A stretch of 64,000 nt of DNA. Origin: Streptococcus mitis. Its GTDB lineage: Bacteria > Bacillota > Bacilli > Lactobacillales > Streptococcaceae. A program made the position numbers and the translations under genes. The stretch covers positions 62,001-126,000 of the forward strand of contig NZ_CAMHZD010000001.1 in NCBI RefSeq assembly GCF_946190065.1. The letters are read 5' to 3'. This document shows, piece after piece, positions 48,978 to 57,481 of this stretch. Within the stretch, counting starts at the first letter, position 1; each line of letters begins with the position of its first letter. The notes under the pieces were generated by a model, which worked only from the letters and a program-made list of their open reading frames with translations, made no database searches and was not told the origin of the DNA.

Positions 48978-49952
48978 ATGAGAAAGAAACTCTTTCTGAC
49001 TAGTGCTGCGGTCTTGTGGGCAGTAACAGCTATGAATAGCGCCCATGCAGCAACAGATGTTCAAAAAGTTATCGATGAAACCTACGTCCAACCTGAATAT
49101 GTCCTAGGTTCATCATTGTCTGAAGATCAAAAAAATCAAACTCTAAAAAAACTGGGCTACAATGCCTCAACAGATACCAAAGAACTCAAGACCATGACAC
49201 CTGATGTCTATTCTAAGATTATGAATGTGGCAAATGACTCTAGCTTACAACTGTATTCATCAGCCAAGATTCAAAAACTAGGTGACAAGTCGCCACTTGA
49301 GGTCAAGATTGAAACACCAGAAAACATCACTAAGGTGACTCAGGATATGTACCGAAATGCAGCCGTAACTTTGGGTGTGGAACACGCCAAAATCACTGTA
49401 GCAGCCCCTATTCCAGTTACAGGTGAGAGTGCTTTAGCAGGGATTTACTATTCGCTAGAGGCTAATGGAGCCAAGGTACCACAAGCCAACAAAGATTTGG
49501 CTCAAGAAGAGTTGAAGGCTTTGTCAGATATCAATGCTGAAAACAAGGACAAAACTGGCTATGATGCTAATAAATTGAACGTTGCCCTAGCTGATATCAA
49601 ATCAGGACTCGCCAAAGCTAAAGAAAGCAAGGGAAATCTGACAGAGGAAGATGTCCGTAAAATTGTTGAAGATACCTTGAAAAATTACAAACTTGATCAG
49701 GTTATAACAGGAAACCAGATCAATATTATCATCAATTTTGCTTTGAATCTCTCAAAGAGTGATATCCTCAGCAATACAGACTTCACTAAAACCTTGAATG
49801 ACCTGAAACAAAGTATTGTTTCACAAGCTGGCGACAGTTTTAAAAATATCAACCTTAACTTTGATGCTGATAAGGCGCTAGAGGACGGTGGTAACTTCTT
49901 AAGCTCCCTCTGGCAAGCCATTGTCAACTTCTTCAAGAGTTTTGGTTCTTAA
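48978..49952 (+). CDS. Secreted DUF1002 family protein
   Basis: A 324-aa exported protein: signal peptide MRKKLFLTSAAVLWAVTAMN ending at AHA-AT, then the DUF1002 body (GYNASTDTKELKTMTPDVY, AAPIPVTGESALAGIYYSLE, ITGNQINIIINFALNLS). It is annotated only as DUF1002 in Firmicutes; no enzymatic motif is visible. An AAAGGAGGAAA site precedes the ATG. The last 20 residues are hydrophobic and could associate with the membrane. Confidence 0.8.
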   Translation: MRKKLFLTSAAVLWAVTAMNSAHAATDVQKVIDETYVQPEYVLGSSLSEDQKNQTLKKLGYNASTDTKELKTMTPDVYSKIMNVANDSSLQLYSSAKIQKLGDKSPLEVKIETPENITKVTQDMYRNAAVTLGVEHAKITVAAPIPVTGESALAGIYYSLEANGAKVPQANKDLAQEELKALSDINAENKDKTGYDANKLNVALADIKSGLAKAKESKGNLTEEDVRKIVEDTLKNYKLDQVITGNQINIIINFALNLSKSDILSNTDFTKTLNDLKQSIVSQAGDSFKNINLNFDADKALEDGGNFLSSLWQAIVNFFKSFGS

Positions 49953-49962
49953 GAAATTTCAT

Positions 49963-49970
49963 GGTATAAT
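49963..49970 (+). promoter_or_regulatory. Extended -10 promoter of rlmD
   Basis: TGG-TATAAT just after the DUF1002 stop; no good -35. A small hairpin (GGTAAC/GTTGCC) and a T run at about 49976-50002 lie in the leader. Confidence 0.5.
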
Positions 49971-49972
49971 AG

Positions 49973-51388
<1,416 letters not shown>

Positions 51389-51549
51389 AAATCCTTGATT
51401 TTAAGCTATTTTACAAGCATTTTGTCTTTGTAGATAAAGGCAATTTTGACGTCAGAAAAGTCCTAAAAAGGCACATAGATGTATATGTATTTGTAGATGT
51501 CGTTTGCGCATCGGAAAAATGAATACAACAATAAATATTTAACTAAAGA

Positions 51550-51580
51550 GAGAACAATTGTATATTGTTCTCCTTTTTTT
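51550..51580 (+). terminator. Hairpin with T run at the head of the ICE
   Basis: GAGAACAAT/ATTGTTCTC perfect 9-bp stem, 5-nt loop, then CTTTTTTT. It ends only 17 nt before the first ICE start codon. It may terminate rlmD transcription or attenuate the ICE operon. Confidence 0.7.
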
Positions 51581-51596
51581 ATTTTCAGGAGGGAAA

Positions 51597-51770
51597 ATGA
51601 CAAAAGAATTACAATCATCACGCTATATTGTCATTTCATTTTTAGTACGTGAAATGGGAATAGATATTGTTGAGGCCATATCTCTTATGGCTGATTTAGA
51701 AAAAAGTGGCTTGGTTCGATTGGAATCAAGTGGAGATTTAATACTCAAAGAACTAGGAGGAGAGCTATGA
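51597..51770 (+). CDS. Small ICE protein upstream of repA (57 aa)
   Basis: Begins MTKELQSSRYIVISFLVREM after a CAGGAGGG ribosome-binding site. It is 57 aa, with no cysteines; helix-forming hydrophobic positions alternate with charged ones, and LMADLEKSGLVRLESSGDLILK resembles a small wing-like DNA-binding element. I do not recognise the family. Its stop overlaps the repA ATG (ATGA), so it is translated with repA and might modulate replication initiation. The start at 51597 is preferred; the longer frame begins inside the upstream hairpin. Confidence 0.65.
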   Translation: MTKELQSSRYIVISFLVREMGIDIVEAISLMADLEKSGLVRLESSGDLILKELGGEL

Positions 51771-52546
51771 AACGAATTACCGCAAATCAATACCAAACTT
51801 CAGAACGGTATTACAAATTACCTAAAATTCTTTTTGAGGATGAGAAATATATGGATATGAAACTAGAAGTAAAGGTAGCTTATTCTATTTTAAAAGATCG
51901 TTTAGAATTATCTCTCAGTCGTGGTTGGATAGACGAAGAAGGAGCGGTCTATTTAGTATTTTCTAATTCTAAACTGATGAGGCTGTTAGGTTGTTCGAAG
52001 TCAAAACTACTATCAATCAAAAAAGTTCTTAAAGAATATGACTTAATTGACGAAGTCCAACAGTCTTCATGTGAGAAAGGGAGACTAGCCAATAAGATTT
52101 ATTTAGGGGAGTTGTCTTCTACCCCAGTAGCTAGTTCGAACAGGCCTAGTGTTAAAAAAAGACTAGGGCAGGATGAAAATGAAACGGCCCCCGTCTCTTA
52201 TTCAGCCTCTAGTGAGACTGAAGTTAGTGAGACTAAATATAGTGAGACTGAATCTTTATTTATTGAGGATGAGGAGGAGAGGTATACTCAACCTATCTTG
52301 AAAAGAAAAGTAGAAAAGGTCACTAAATATGATCGAGATTATATTTGGGGATTGGTACAAGATCAATTTAGACGAGAAGGTTTTTCTGAAACAGCCAGTG
52401 ACATTGCTATGACTGATTTTGAGAGAATCTATCAGTATGCTCTTGACAATGTTCGCTTTGTTAGACGAGCGGAAGTACTTGCTGAATTTGTGTTTAACGG
52501 CTTGTATTCCGTTTGGAATAACCGTGTTAGAAAAGGAGGTGGTTAA
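51767..52546 (+). CDS. repA: RepA_N-type replication initiator protein
   Basis: A 259-aa protein whose first 115 residues match the RepA N-terminal domain of low-GC plasmids and Tn5252-like ICEs: YYKLPKILFEDEKYMDMKLEVKVAYSILKDRLELSLSRGW, VYLVFSNSKLMRLLGCSKSKL and KGRLANKIYLGEL. The middle is an S/E/T-rich linker and the C-terminus a conserved helical region (YIWGLVQDQFRREGFSETAS). In ICEs it supports autonomous replication of the excised circle. An AGGAGGAGAG site is inside the preceding ORF. Confidence 0.85.
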   Translation: MKRITANQYQTSERYYKLPKILFEDEKYMDMKLEVKVAYSILKDRLELSLSRGWIDEEGAVYLVFSNSKLMRLLGCSKSKLLSIKKVLKEYDLIDEVQQSSCEKGRLANKIYLGELSSTPVASSNRPSVKKRLGQDENETAPVSYSASSETEVSETKYSETESLFIEDEEERYTQPILKRKVEKVTKYDRDYIWGLVQDQFRREGFSETASDIAMTDFERIYQYALDNVRFVRRAEVLAEFVFNGLYSVWNNRVRKGGG

Positions 52547-52648
52547 ATGTCGCCAATCGAGTGGATATTAGTTATGCTAATTGTCATTTCAAGTGGAGTG
52601 ACAGTTCTGACAATGATAGTCGATAAGAAAGGGGTGATAAAGAAATGA
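52547..52648 (+). CDS. 33-residue single-span membrane peptide
   Basis: ATG at 52547 after AAAAGGAGGTGG; the product begins MSPIEWILVMLIVISSGVTV and continues LTMIVDKKGVIKK. It has one predicted transmembrane helix with a lysine-rich tail, and the stop overlaps the methyltransferase ATG (ATGA). The strong ribosome-binding site and overlap argue it is translated. Function unknown; it could simply couple translation of repA and the methyltransferase. It is too short for most gene callers. Confidence 0.6.
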   Translation: MSPIEWILVMLIVISSGVTVLTMIVDKKGVIKK

Positions 52649-54003
52649 GATTTATTGATTTATTTTCAGGTATCGGTGGCTTTCGACTTGGAATGGAAAG
52701 TGTCGGACACGAGTGTATTGGATTTTGTGAGATTGATAAGTTTGCTAGAGAATCTTATAAGTCCATTTTTCAAACAGAAGGAGAAATAGAATTTCATGAC
52801 ATACGAGATGTTTCAGATGACGAATTTAAAAAACTTAGAGGGAAAGTCGATGTCATCTGTGGGGGATTCCCTTGTCAAGCATTTTCAATCGCAGGAAGAC
52901 GATTGGGATTTGAAGATACTAGAGGCACTTTGTTCTTTGAAATTGCTCGGGCGGCCAAACAAATCCAACCACGTTTTCTTTTTCTTGAAAATGTTAAAGG
53001 CCTACTCAATCACGATAAGGGACGGACGTTCACCACAATCCTTACCACGCTTGATGAATTGGGGTTTGATGTTGAGTGGCAGGTGCTTAACAGTAAGGAT
53101 TTTGGCGTTCCCCAAAACAGAGAGAGGGTGTTTATTATCGGACATTCTAGAAAGAAAGGTACCAGACTCCTATTTCCTTTCAGACGAGAAGGTCAAGCAA
53201 CTAACTCTGAGACTTTGAAAGCACTAGGAAATTTAAATCCATCAAGAAGTGGAATGAGTGGTAAAGTCTATTATTCAGAAGGTCTTGCGCCAACTTTAGT
53301 TCGTGGAAAAGGAGAAGGATTTAAGGTTGCGATTCCTTGTATGACACCAGATAGATTAGACAAAAGACAAAATGGTATACGTTTCAAGGATAATCAAGAG
53401 ACAATGTTTACTTTAAATACTCAGGATCGTCATGGCATTGTCGTTGTTGGAGATTTACCGACTAGCTTTAAGGAGACAGGTCGTGTCTATGGAAGTGAGG
53501 GCTTATCTCCAACACTGACTACAATGCAAGGTGGAGATAAAATTCCTAAAATACTAATTCCAGAACCAATCCAATTTCTAAAAGTCCGAGAGGCAACGAA
53601 AAAAGGATATGCTCAAGCAGAAATAGGAGATTCAATCAATTTGGAAAGACCAAGTTCTCAGTATCGTCGTGGTAGAGTTGGAAAAGGTATAGCGAATACG
53701 TTAACAACTAGTGGTCAAATGGGAGTAGTAGTGGCTAGCTATGAAGGAGAAGATAAACAAGTTTATCATGTAGCCGGTGTCTTGATAGATGGACAATTTT
53801 ACCGTCTGAGGATACGACGAATCACTCCTAAAGAGTGTTTTCGCTTGCAGGGATTTCCTGATTGGGCTTTTGAAGCTGCTAGAAAAGTCTCTAGTAATAG
53901 TCAGCTCTATAAACAAGCTGGTAATAGTGTAACCGTTCCTGTGATTGCCGCAATCGCAAAGAAATTAAAAGAAATAGAGGAAAAAGATGAAAGCGTTAAA
54001 TAA
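52645..54003 (+). CDS. C5-cytosine DNA methyltransferase
   Basis: A 452-aa enzyme with ordered motifs: I DLFSGIGGFRLG (SAM), IV GGFPCQAFSIAG (catalytic Cys, PCQ), VI FLENVKGLL, VIII VPQNRERVFIIG, then a long target-recognition region, and IX-X RIRRITPKECFRLQGFP and QAGNSVTVPV. The recognition region (about residues 200-370) is made of four loosely similar units of about 30 residues. No restriction endonuclease lies next to it, so it is a solitary methylase, as common on Tn5252-like ICEs, probably protecting the element during transfer. The specificity cannot be read from sequence. Confidence 0.93.
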   Translation: MRFIDLFSGIGGFRLGMESVGHECIGFCEIDKFARESYKSIFQTEGEIEFHDIRDVSDDEFKKLRGKVDVICGGFPCQAFSIAGRRLGFEDTRGTLFFEIARAAKQIQPRFLFLENVKGLLNHDKGRTFTTILTTLDELGFDVEWQVLNSKDFGVPQNRERVFIIGHSRKKGTRLLFPFRREGQATNSETLKALGNLNPSRSGMSGKVYYSEGLAPTLVRGKGEGFKVAIPCMTPDRLDKRQNGIRFKDNQETMFTLNTQDRHGIVVVGDLPTSFKETGRVYGSEGLSPTLTTMQGGDKIPKILIPEPIQFLKVREATKKGYAQAEIGDSINLERPSSQYRRGRVGKGIANTLTTSGQMGVVVASYEGEDKQVYHVAGVLIDGQFYRLRIRRITPKECFRLQGFPDWAFEAARKVSSNSQLYKQAGNSVTVPVIAAIAKKLKEIEEKDESVK

Positions 54004-54436
54004 AGAGTCAATACTATATTGTGATGAATTAGAAACAGAATTACATGATGCAGAAATGATGCAGTTGGATGAACAAATATTTTTGATGCCCAATTATCCA
54101 TGTGAGTTTGAAGTAAAATTTTTAGATTATTACCATAAAAAACATAATTACCCACTATTTTATGAATCCTATCTTCAAAACATTATGGAATTCCTTGAAA
54201 GTCAGGATATAAAGAACGGAGCTGATGCTTTTGTAGATGATAATCAGAATCTTGTTTTTGTTTTATATGGGCAAGGCTATCGAGCCGAGGGAAAAGAGGG
54301 AATACTTACAACCCAAGTAACTGTAAAAGCTTATGATGAAGACAAGAAACCGATTAACTTCTCCAATTTATTAGATTCCTTAATCGTCTCAGAATATCAA
54401 ATGGAACCGAATCTTTGGGAGGTCTCCCATGATTGA
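53987..54436 (+). CDS. Uncharacterised ICE protein (149 aa)
   Basis: Begins MKALNKESILYCDELETELH. The ATG lies 17 nt inside the methyltransferase gene, after an AGAGG site, and its 3' end overlaps the next ATG by 8 nt. Acidic (many D and E), with no signal peptide or membrane span and no known motif that I recognise; NLVFVLYGQGYRAEGKEG is a likely beta-strand pair. It looks like a conserved accessory protein of the ICE's maintenance operon, but I cannot assign a function. Confidence 0.7.
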   Translation: MKALNKESILYCDELETELHDAEMMQLDEQIFLMPNYPCEFEVKFLDYYHKKHNYPLFYESYLQNIMEFLESQDIKNGADAFVDDNQNLVFVLYGQGYRAEGKEGILTTQVTVKAYDEDKKPINFSNLLDSLIVSEYQMEPNLWEVSHD

Positions 54437-54809
54437 TCTCTATCTAAGTAAAAATAACCATAGAAATCAACTTCTTTTAGAATTCTTCCAAAACTATGGC
54501 ATTGAGGTATCCTGTCATTCGATTTCTGAAATGACAAGGGATAAATTAATTGAGCTGATGAGCTATTCTTCAGATTGTTTTGAGTTTTTATCTCCCAATT
54601 TATTACGATTTAAGAACCGTGACAATTTAAGATTAACGGATTTCATTGAAATGATATTAAAAAATCCTGAACTAACCATCAGACTTCCTCTTGCGGTTTC
54701 AAATAAGAGAGTTTATCCAAATCTAAATTTGGAGGAAGCTAGAGCTTTATTGCCAAGAGATACGAAACAATTGATTTACATGGAACAAACACATTATTTA
54801 TCTAGTTAA
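54429..54809 (+). CDS. Spx/ArsC-fold protein lacking the redox cysteines
   Basis: A 126-aa protein aligning by eye with Spx/ArsC family members along its length: IDLYLSKNNHRNQLLLEFFQ corresponds to the N-terminal strand and CxxC helix, LTDFIEMILKNPELTIRLPLAV to the family LxxLxxxNPxLLRRPI segment, and NLEEARALLPRD to the (Y)xxDEIRxFLPR end. The CxxC position reads KNNHRN, so no redox switch or arsenate thiol chemistry is possible there. Inferred: a binding protein, possibly contacting RNA polymerase as Spx does. It overlaps the previous gene by 8 nt. Confidence 0.65.
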   Translation: MIDLYLSKNNHRNQLLLEFFQNYGIEVSCHSISEMTRDKLIELMSYSSDCFEFLSPNLLRFKNRDNLRLTDFIEMILKNPELTIRLPLAVSNKRVYPNLNLEEARALLPRDTKQLIYMEQTHYLSS

Positions 54810-54821
54810 AGGAGAAGCAAT

Positions 54822-55055
54822 ATGGCTGAACGATTTTGGGAGAACTTGTCCATTATTTTGGCTGAAAGAAATATTAGCTGGATTGAGTTAACCAGAAAAA
54901 TGTTTGCGGGAGAGTTTCACTATCCAAGTGAATTGAATCGTTTGTATCAAAAGATTCGCCACTATAAGATGGAACAACGAATGCCTCAAAGTCCATGGGT
55001 AGAAAGGATTGTGCAGGTATTAGATTTAGATTATGAAGATTTATTTCGGAGGTAA
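54822..55055 (+). CDS. Small HTH-like ICE protein (77 aa)
   Basis: Begins MAERFWENLSIILAERNISW and ends DLDYEDLFRR. The pattern (short helices, NLSIILAERNISWIELTRKMFAG, then SPWVERIVQVLDLDYEDLF) resembles an XRE-type helix-turn-helix domain with an insertion. An AAAGGAGAAG site precedes the ATG, and the CPBP protease ATG follows 2 nt after the stop. Likely a DNA-binding regulator of the ICE; target unknown. Confidence 0.65.
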   Translation: MAERFWENLSIILAERNISWIELTRKMFAGEFHYPSELNRLYQKIRHYKMEQRMPQSPWVERIVQVLDLDYEDLFRR

Positions 55056-55057
55056 CT

Positions 55058-55645
55058 ATGAAAAGAATAATTCCAGTTTATATATTCCAACAAGTAAATG
55101 TCTTATTGGTATCTCTATACTTACTGAAATTTTTTTGTATCGGTGAGTTAACTATACTACAGATTCTCTATGGTGCGTCACTCATTTCATTTTTATGGAT
55201 ATATGGTCAACGTAAAAAAGCGCATAAGGTCAGTATGAAATCTAGGATGAAATGGCTTAGTATTGGATTAGCTATCCTACTGATTATAAGTCTATGTTTT
55301 AGCTTAATCCATGCGCAAGGAAGCACGAATCAAGCAAACTTAATTGGCCTACAACATCAGGTTCCTTGGTTTTCATTTTTATTGTTCTTAATCAATGCGA
55401 GTATGGTTGAAGAATTTTTGTATAGAGAAATTTTATGGAACTTGGTTAGAAAATTAGATATTCGAGTTGCTTTGACAAGTGTTTTATTTGCCTTAGCTCA
55501 TCATCCAGGAACCATTCTAGCTTGGTGTTTGTATGTTTCATTGGGAATGTTTTTAGGGATGGTGCGCTATAAATCGGACTTATGGGGCAGTATGGGTCTA
55601 CATTTGGTGTGGAATCTACTAGTTTATAGTTTGCTGCTTGTTTAA
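55058..55645 (+). CDS. CPBP (CAAX/Abi) family intramembrane metalloprotease
   Basis: A 195-aa membrane protein with about five to six helices and the three family motifs: EEFLYRE (about residues 118-124, EExxxR), FALAHHPG (catalytic His) and GLHLVWN (HxxxN). In Gram-positives such proteins include bacteriocin self-immunity factors (PlnI, SagE-type) and Abi proteins. On an ICE it may protect against peptide antagonists or alter the recipient surface; this is inference. It is the last gene of the repA-methylase cluster and is followed by a long hairpin. Confidence 0.88.
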   Translation: MKRIIPVYIFQQVNVLLVSLYLLKFFCIGELTILQILYGASLISFLWIYGQRKKAHKVSMKSRMKWLSIGLAILLIISLCFSLIHAQGSTNQANLIGLQHQVPWFSFLLFLINASMVEEFLYREILWNLVRKLDIRVALTSVLFALAHHPGTILAWCLYVSLGMFLGMVRYKSDLWGSMGLHLVWNLLVYSLLLV

Positions 55646-55709
55646 AATAGGTGGTCTGTCTTACTTATAGATTCAGTTTGAAATAAAAAACTAAATAAAT
55701 TGATTTTAA

Positions 55710-55756
55710 AGAAATAAAATGCTAACATATATAGAAGATGTTAGCATTTTATTTCT
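55710..55756. terminator. 19-bp perfect inverted repeat between the protease gene and abiEi
   Basis: AGAAATAAAATGCTAACAT (55710-55728) is exactly complementary to 55738-55756 across a 9-nt loop. The T-rich 3' arm (TTTTATTTCT) makes it a good bidirectional terminator. It also sits 17 nt before the abiEi start, where AbiEi antitoxins bind inverted repeats to autorepress, so it could be an operator as well. Confidence 0.65.
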
Positions 55757-55772
55757 AAGAAAGGAGAATGAT

Positions 55773-56363
55773 ATGGTTGATAAAAGAGAGAAACTGATGA
55801 ACTCTTTCAATCAGTATGGTTTTTTAACTTTTAAACAAGTAATAGATGAAAATTTACACTACAAAACCTTATTAAAAATGGTTACAGAAGGAAAAATCGA
55901 TGCTGAAGAAAAAGGCTTATATCGCTTACCTGATATTTATTTAGATGAGTGGTTTGTCCTTCAGTATCGATTTCCAAAGGGAATCTTTTCTTTGGAGACA
56001 GCACTTTGGTTACATGGTTTATCTTTGACTATCCCTTTTAACATGACGATGAGTTTTCCTTATGGTACGAATACCAAAAACATTAAGGAAGCAGATATAT
56101 GTCCTATTATTTTACGTTCTCACTATAGTGAGGGAATTATTGAAATAGAGCGTCTTCCTGGTCAATTTATTAAAGTTTATGAAGTTGAACGAGTTTTGGT
56201 CGAGTGTCTAAGACCAGTTCATCAGGTGGATCTTCAAATTATTGCACCAGCATTTAAGAAATATTTTCAACAGAATCAAATTCATTTACACAAATTATTT
56301 TATTATGCCCAGCTATTTAAAGTAACTGATAAGTTACAATCTTATACGGAGGTGCTATCTTAA
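55773..56363 (+). CDS. abiEi: AbiEi antitoxin / transcriptional autorepressor
   Basis: A 196-aa antitoxin of a type IV toxin-antitoxin system that also aborts phage infection. N-terminal winged helix (REKLMNSFNQYGFLTFKQVIDENLHYKTLLKMVTEGKI ... GLYRLPD), then the C-terminal domain with FSLETALWLHGLS, IERLPGQFIKVYEVERVLVECLR. The ATG at 55773 after AAAGGAG is chosen over the ORF beginning at 55719, which lies in the inverted repeat. AbiEi neutralises AbiEii without direct binding and represses the operon. It overlaps abiEii by 1 nt. Confidence 0.9.
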   Translation: MVDKREKLMNSFNQYGFLTFKQVIDENLHYKTLLKMVTEGKIDAEEKGLYRLPDIYLDEWFVLQYRFPKGIFSLETALWLHGLSLTIPFNMTMSFPYGTNTKNIKEADICPIILRSHYSEGIIEIERLPGQFIKVYEVERVLVECLRPVHQVDLQIIAPAFKKYFQQNQIHLHKLFYYAQLFKVTDKLQSYTEVLS

Positions 56364-57199
56364 TGTTTTCAAATGCGAATAGCTTTAAAGCAAAAATCAA
56401 AAATATTTCAAAAGATAAGGGAATTCCAGCTCAACAAGTACAACAACATTATTTAATTGAGCAAGTGTTAAAGCTGATTTCTACTAGTTCTTATAGAGAT
56501 TCCTTCATTGTAAAAGGAGGGTATCTAATAGGTCAAATGATTGGACTAGACAAGCGAACTACAATGGATTTAGATGTCACTCTGAAGGGAACCGAAATGA
56601 GCAGAGAAAATTTGATTGATATATTTGAAGAGATTCTTTGTTCTAAAACTGATGGTTTTTCATTTTCAGTAGATAAGCTAGAACCTATTCGCCAAGATGA
56701 TGAATATGGAGGATTTTCATTAAAATTAAATGCAACTTTTGATACATTAAAGGAGGTTGTTTTTATTGATATTACTACTGGTGATAAGATCACACCAAGA
56801 GAAATTACTTATTCAATGACTTCTATCTTTACTAATGAAAGCATCAAGATATGGACATATAATCTAGAGACTGTACTTGCTGAAAAGTTAGAAACAATCA
56901 TCAGTAGGGGATTAGCTTCGACACGCCCACGTGATCGATATGATCTTTTCACCTTGTATAAACTTAGAAAAGAAGAGATTAATCTAGAAGTATTAAAAAA
57001 TGCACTTGAGAATACGGCAGAAAAACGTAAAAGTAAAGAAACTATTTATAATTGGGAAGAACAAGTGAGAGGAATTGAAATTTCTGATTATCAGAAAGAG
57101 CTATGGATTCGTTATCAACGCCAATTTAAGTATGCTAAAGATGTCTCATTTGATAACTCTGTTCAGGTTATTAGGGAAATTATGCAACAAATATTTTAG
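56363..57199 (+). CDS. abiEii: AbiEii nucleotidyltransferase toxin
   Basis: A 278-aa toxin of the DUF1814/AbiEii family: FIVKGGYLIGQMIGLDKRTTMDLDVTLKG is the nucleotidyltransferase core (GG and DxD), FIDITTGDKITP the third acidic strand, and LAEKLETIISRGLASTRPRDRYDLFTLYKL the family motif III. Related MenT/AbiEii toxins add nucleotides to tRNA or other targets, stopping growth. All motifs are intact, so it should be active. It shares an operon with abiEi and ends at its own terminator. Confidence 0.9.
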   Translation: MFSNANSFKAKIKNISKDKGIPAQQVQQHYLIEQVLKLISTSSYRDSFIVKGGYLIGQMIGLDKRTTMDLDVTLKGTEMSRENLIDIFEEILCSKTDGFSFSVDKLEPIRQDDEYGGFSLKLNATFDTLKEVVFIDITTGDKITPREITYSMTSIFTNESIKIWTYNLETVLAEKLETIISRGLASTRPRDRYDLFTLYKLRKEEINLEVLKNALENTAEKRKSKETIYNWEEQVRGIEISDYQKELWIRYQRQFKYAKDVSFDNSVQVIREIMQQIF

Positions 57200-57205
57200 T
57201 ACAAA

Positions 57206-57243
57206 AGTAACTCATTCGTAAAGCAGTGAGTTGCTTTTTTTAT
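57206..57243 (+). terminator. Terminator of abiEi-abiEii
   Basis: GTAACTCA and TGAGTTGC arms (7 of 8 paired) with a 12-nt loop, then TTTTTTT. It separates the defence pair from the transfer operon. Confidence 0.75.
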
Positions 57244-57288
57244 TCCAACAACCTCAAAAATGTGATAAAAATTTCAACTACTCTTGTC

Positions 57289-57294
57289 TATAAT
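57289..57294 (+). promoter_or_regulatory. -10 box of the ICE transfer operon
   Basis: Consensus TATAAT with a poor -35 region upstream. Start expected near 57301, which gives a leader of about 180 nt before the first gene. Confidence 0.55.
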
Positions 57295-57300
57295 AAAGCT

Positions 57301-57481
57301 ACCTGTTCTTTGAAAATTGAATCCACTCCGTCTTGATTAGCGTGCCTGTGTAAGTAGGGACTGAGAGTATTTCCCTGTGAAGGGCAACTGGCACAAGACG
57401 TGTGTGAGAATTTTCTAACAGACACGGAGTTTATCGTTACCAGACTTAAACGATGCGACAAACTAGATAAAGGAGTTAATC
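57301..57481 (+). ncRNA. Candidate structured leader RNA (or oriT-like region) of the transfer operon
   Basis: A gene-free 180-nt stretch dense in complementary segments: ACTCCGT (57325-57331) with ACGGAGT (57424-57430); CGTCTTG (57329-57335) with CAAGACG (57394-57400); GTGCC (57342-57346) with GGCAC (57390-57394); CCCT-GTGA-AGGG (57373-57384), a GNRA hairpin; AGGGA (57356-57360) with TCCCT (57372-57376); CGTGT (57399-57403) with ACACG (57422-57426); and ATCGTT (57433-57438) with AACGAT (57449-57454) just before the AAAGGAG site. Several of these exclude each other. No RNA family was recognised. Confidence 0.5.

Noticed and set aside
55719-55772. 18-residue N-terminal extension of AbiEi
   Set aside because: It lies in the inverted repeat and lacks a ribosome-binding site; AAAGGAG stands before 55773.
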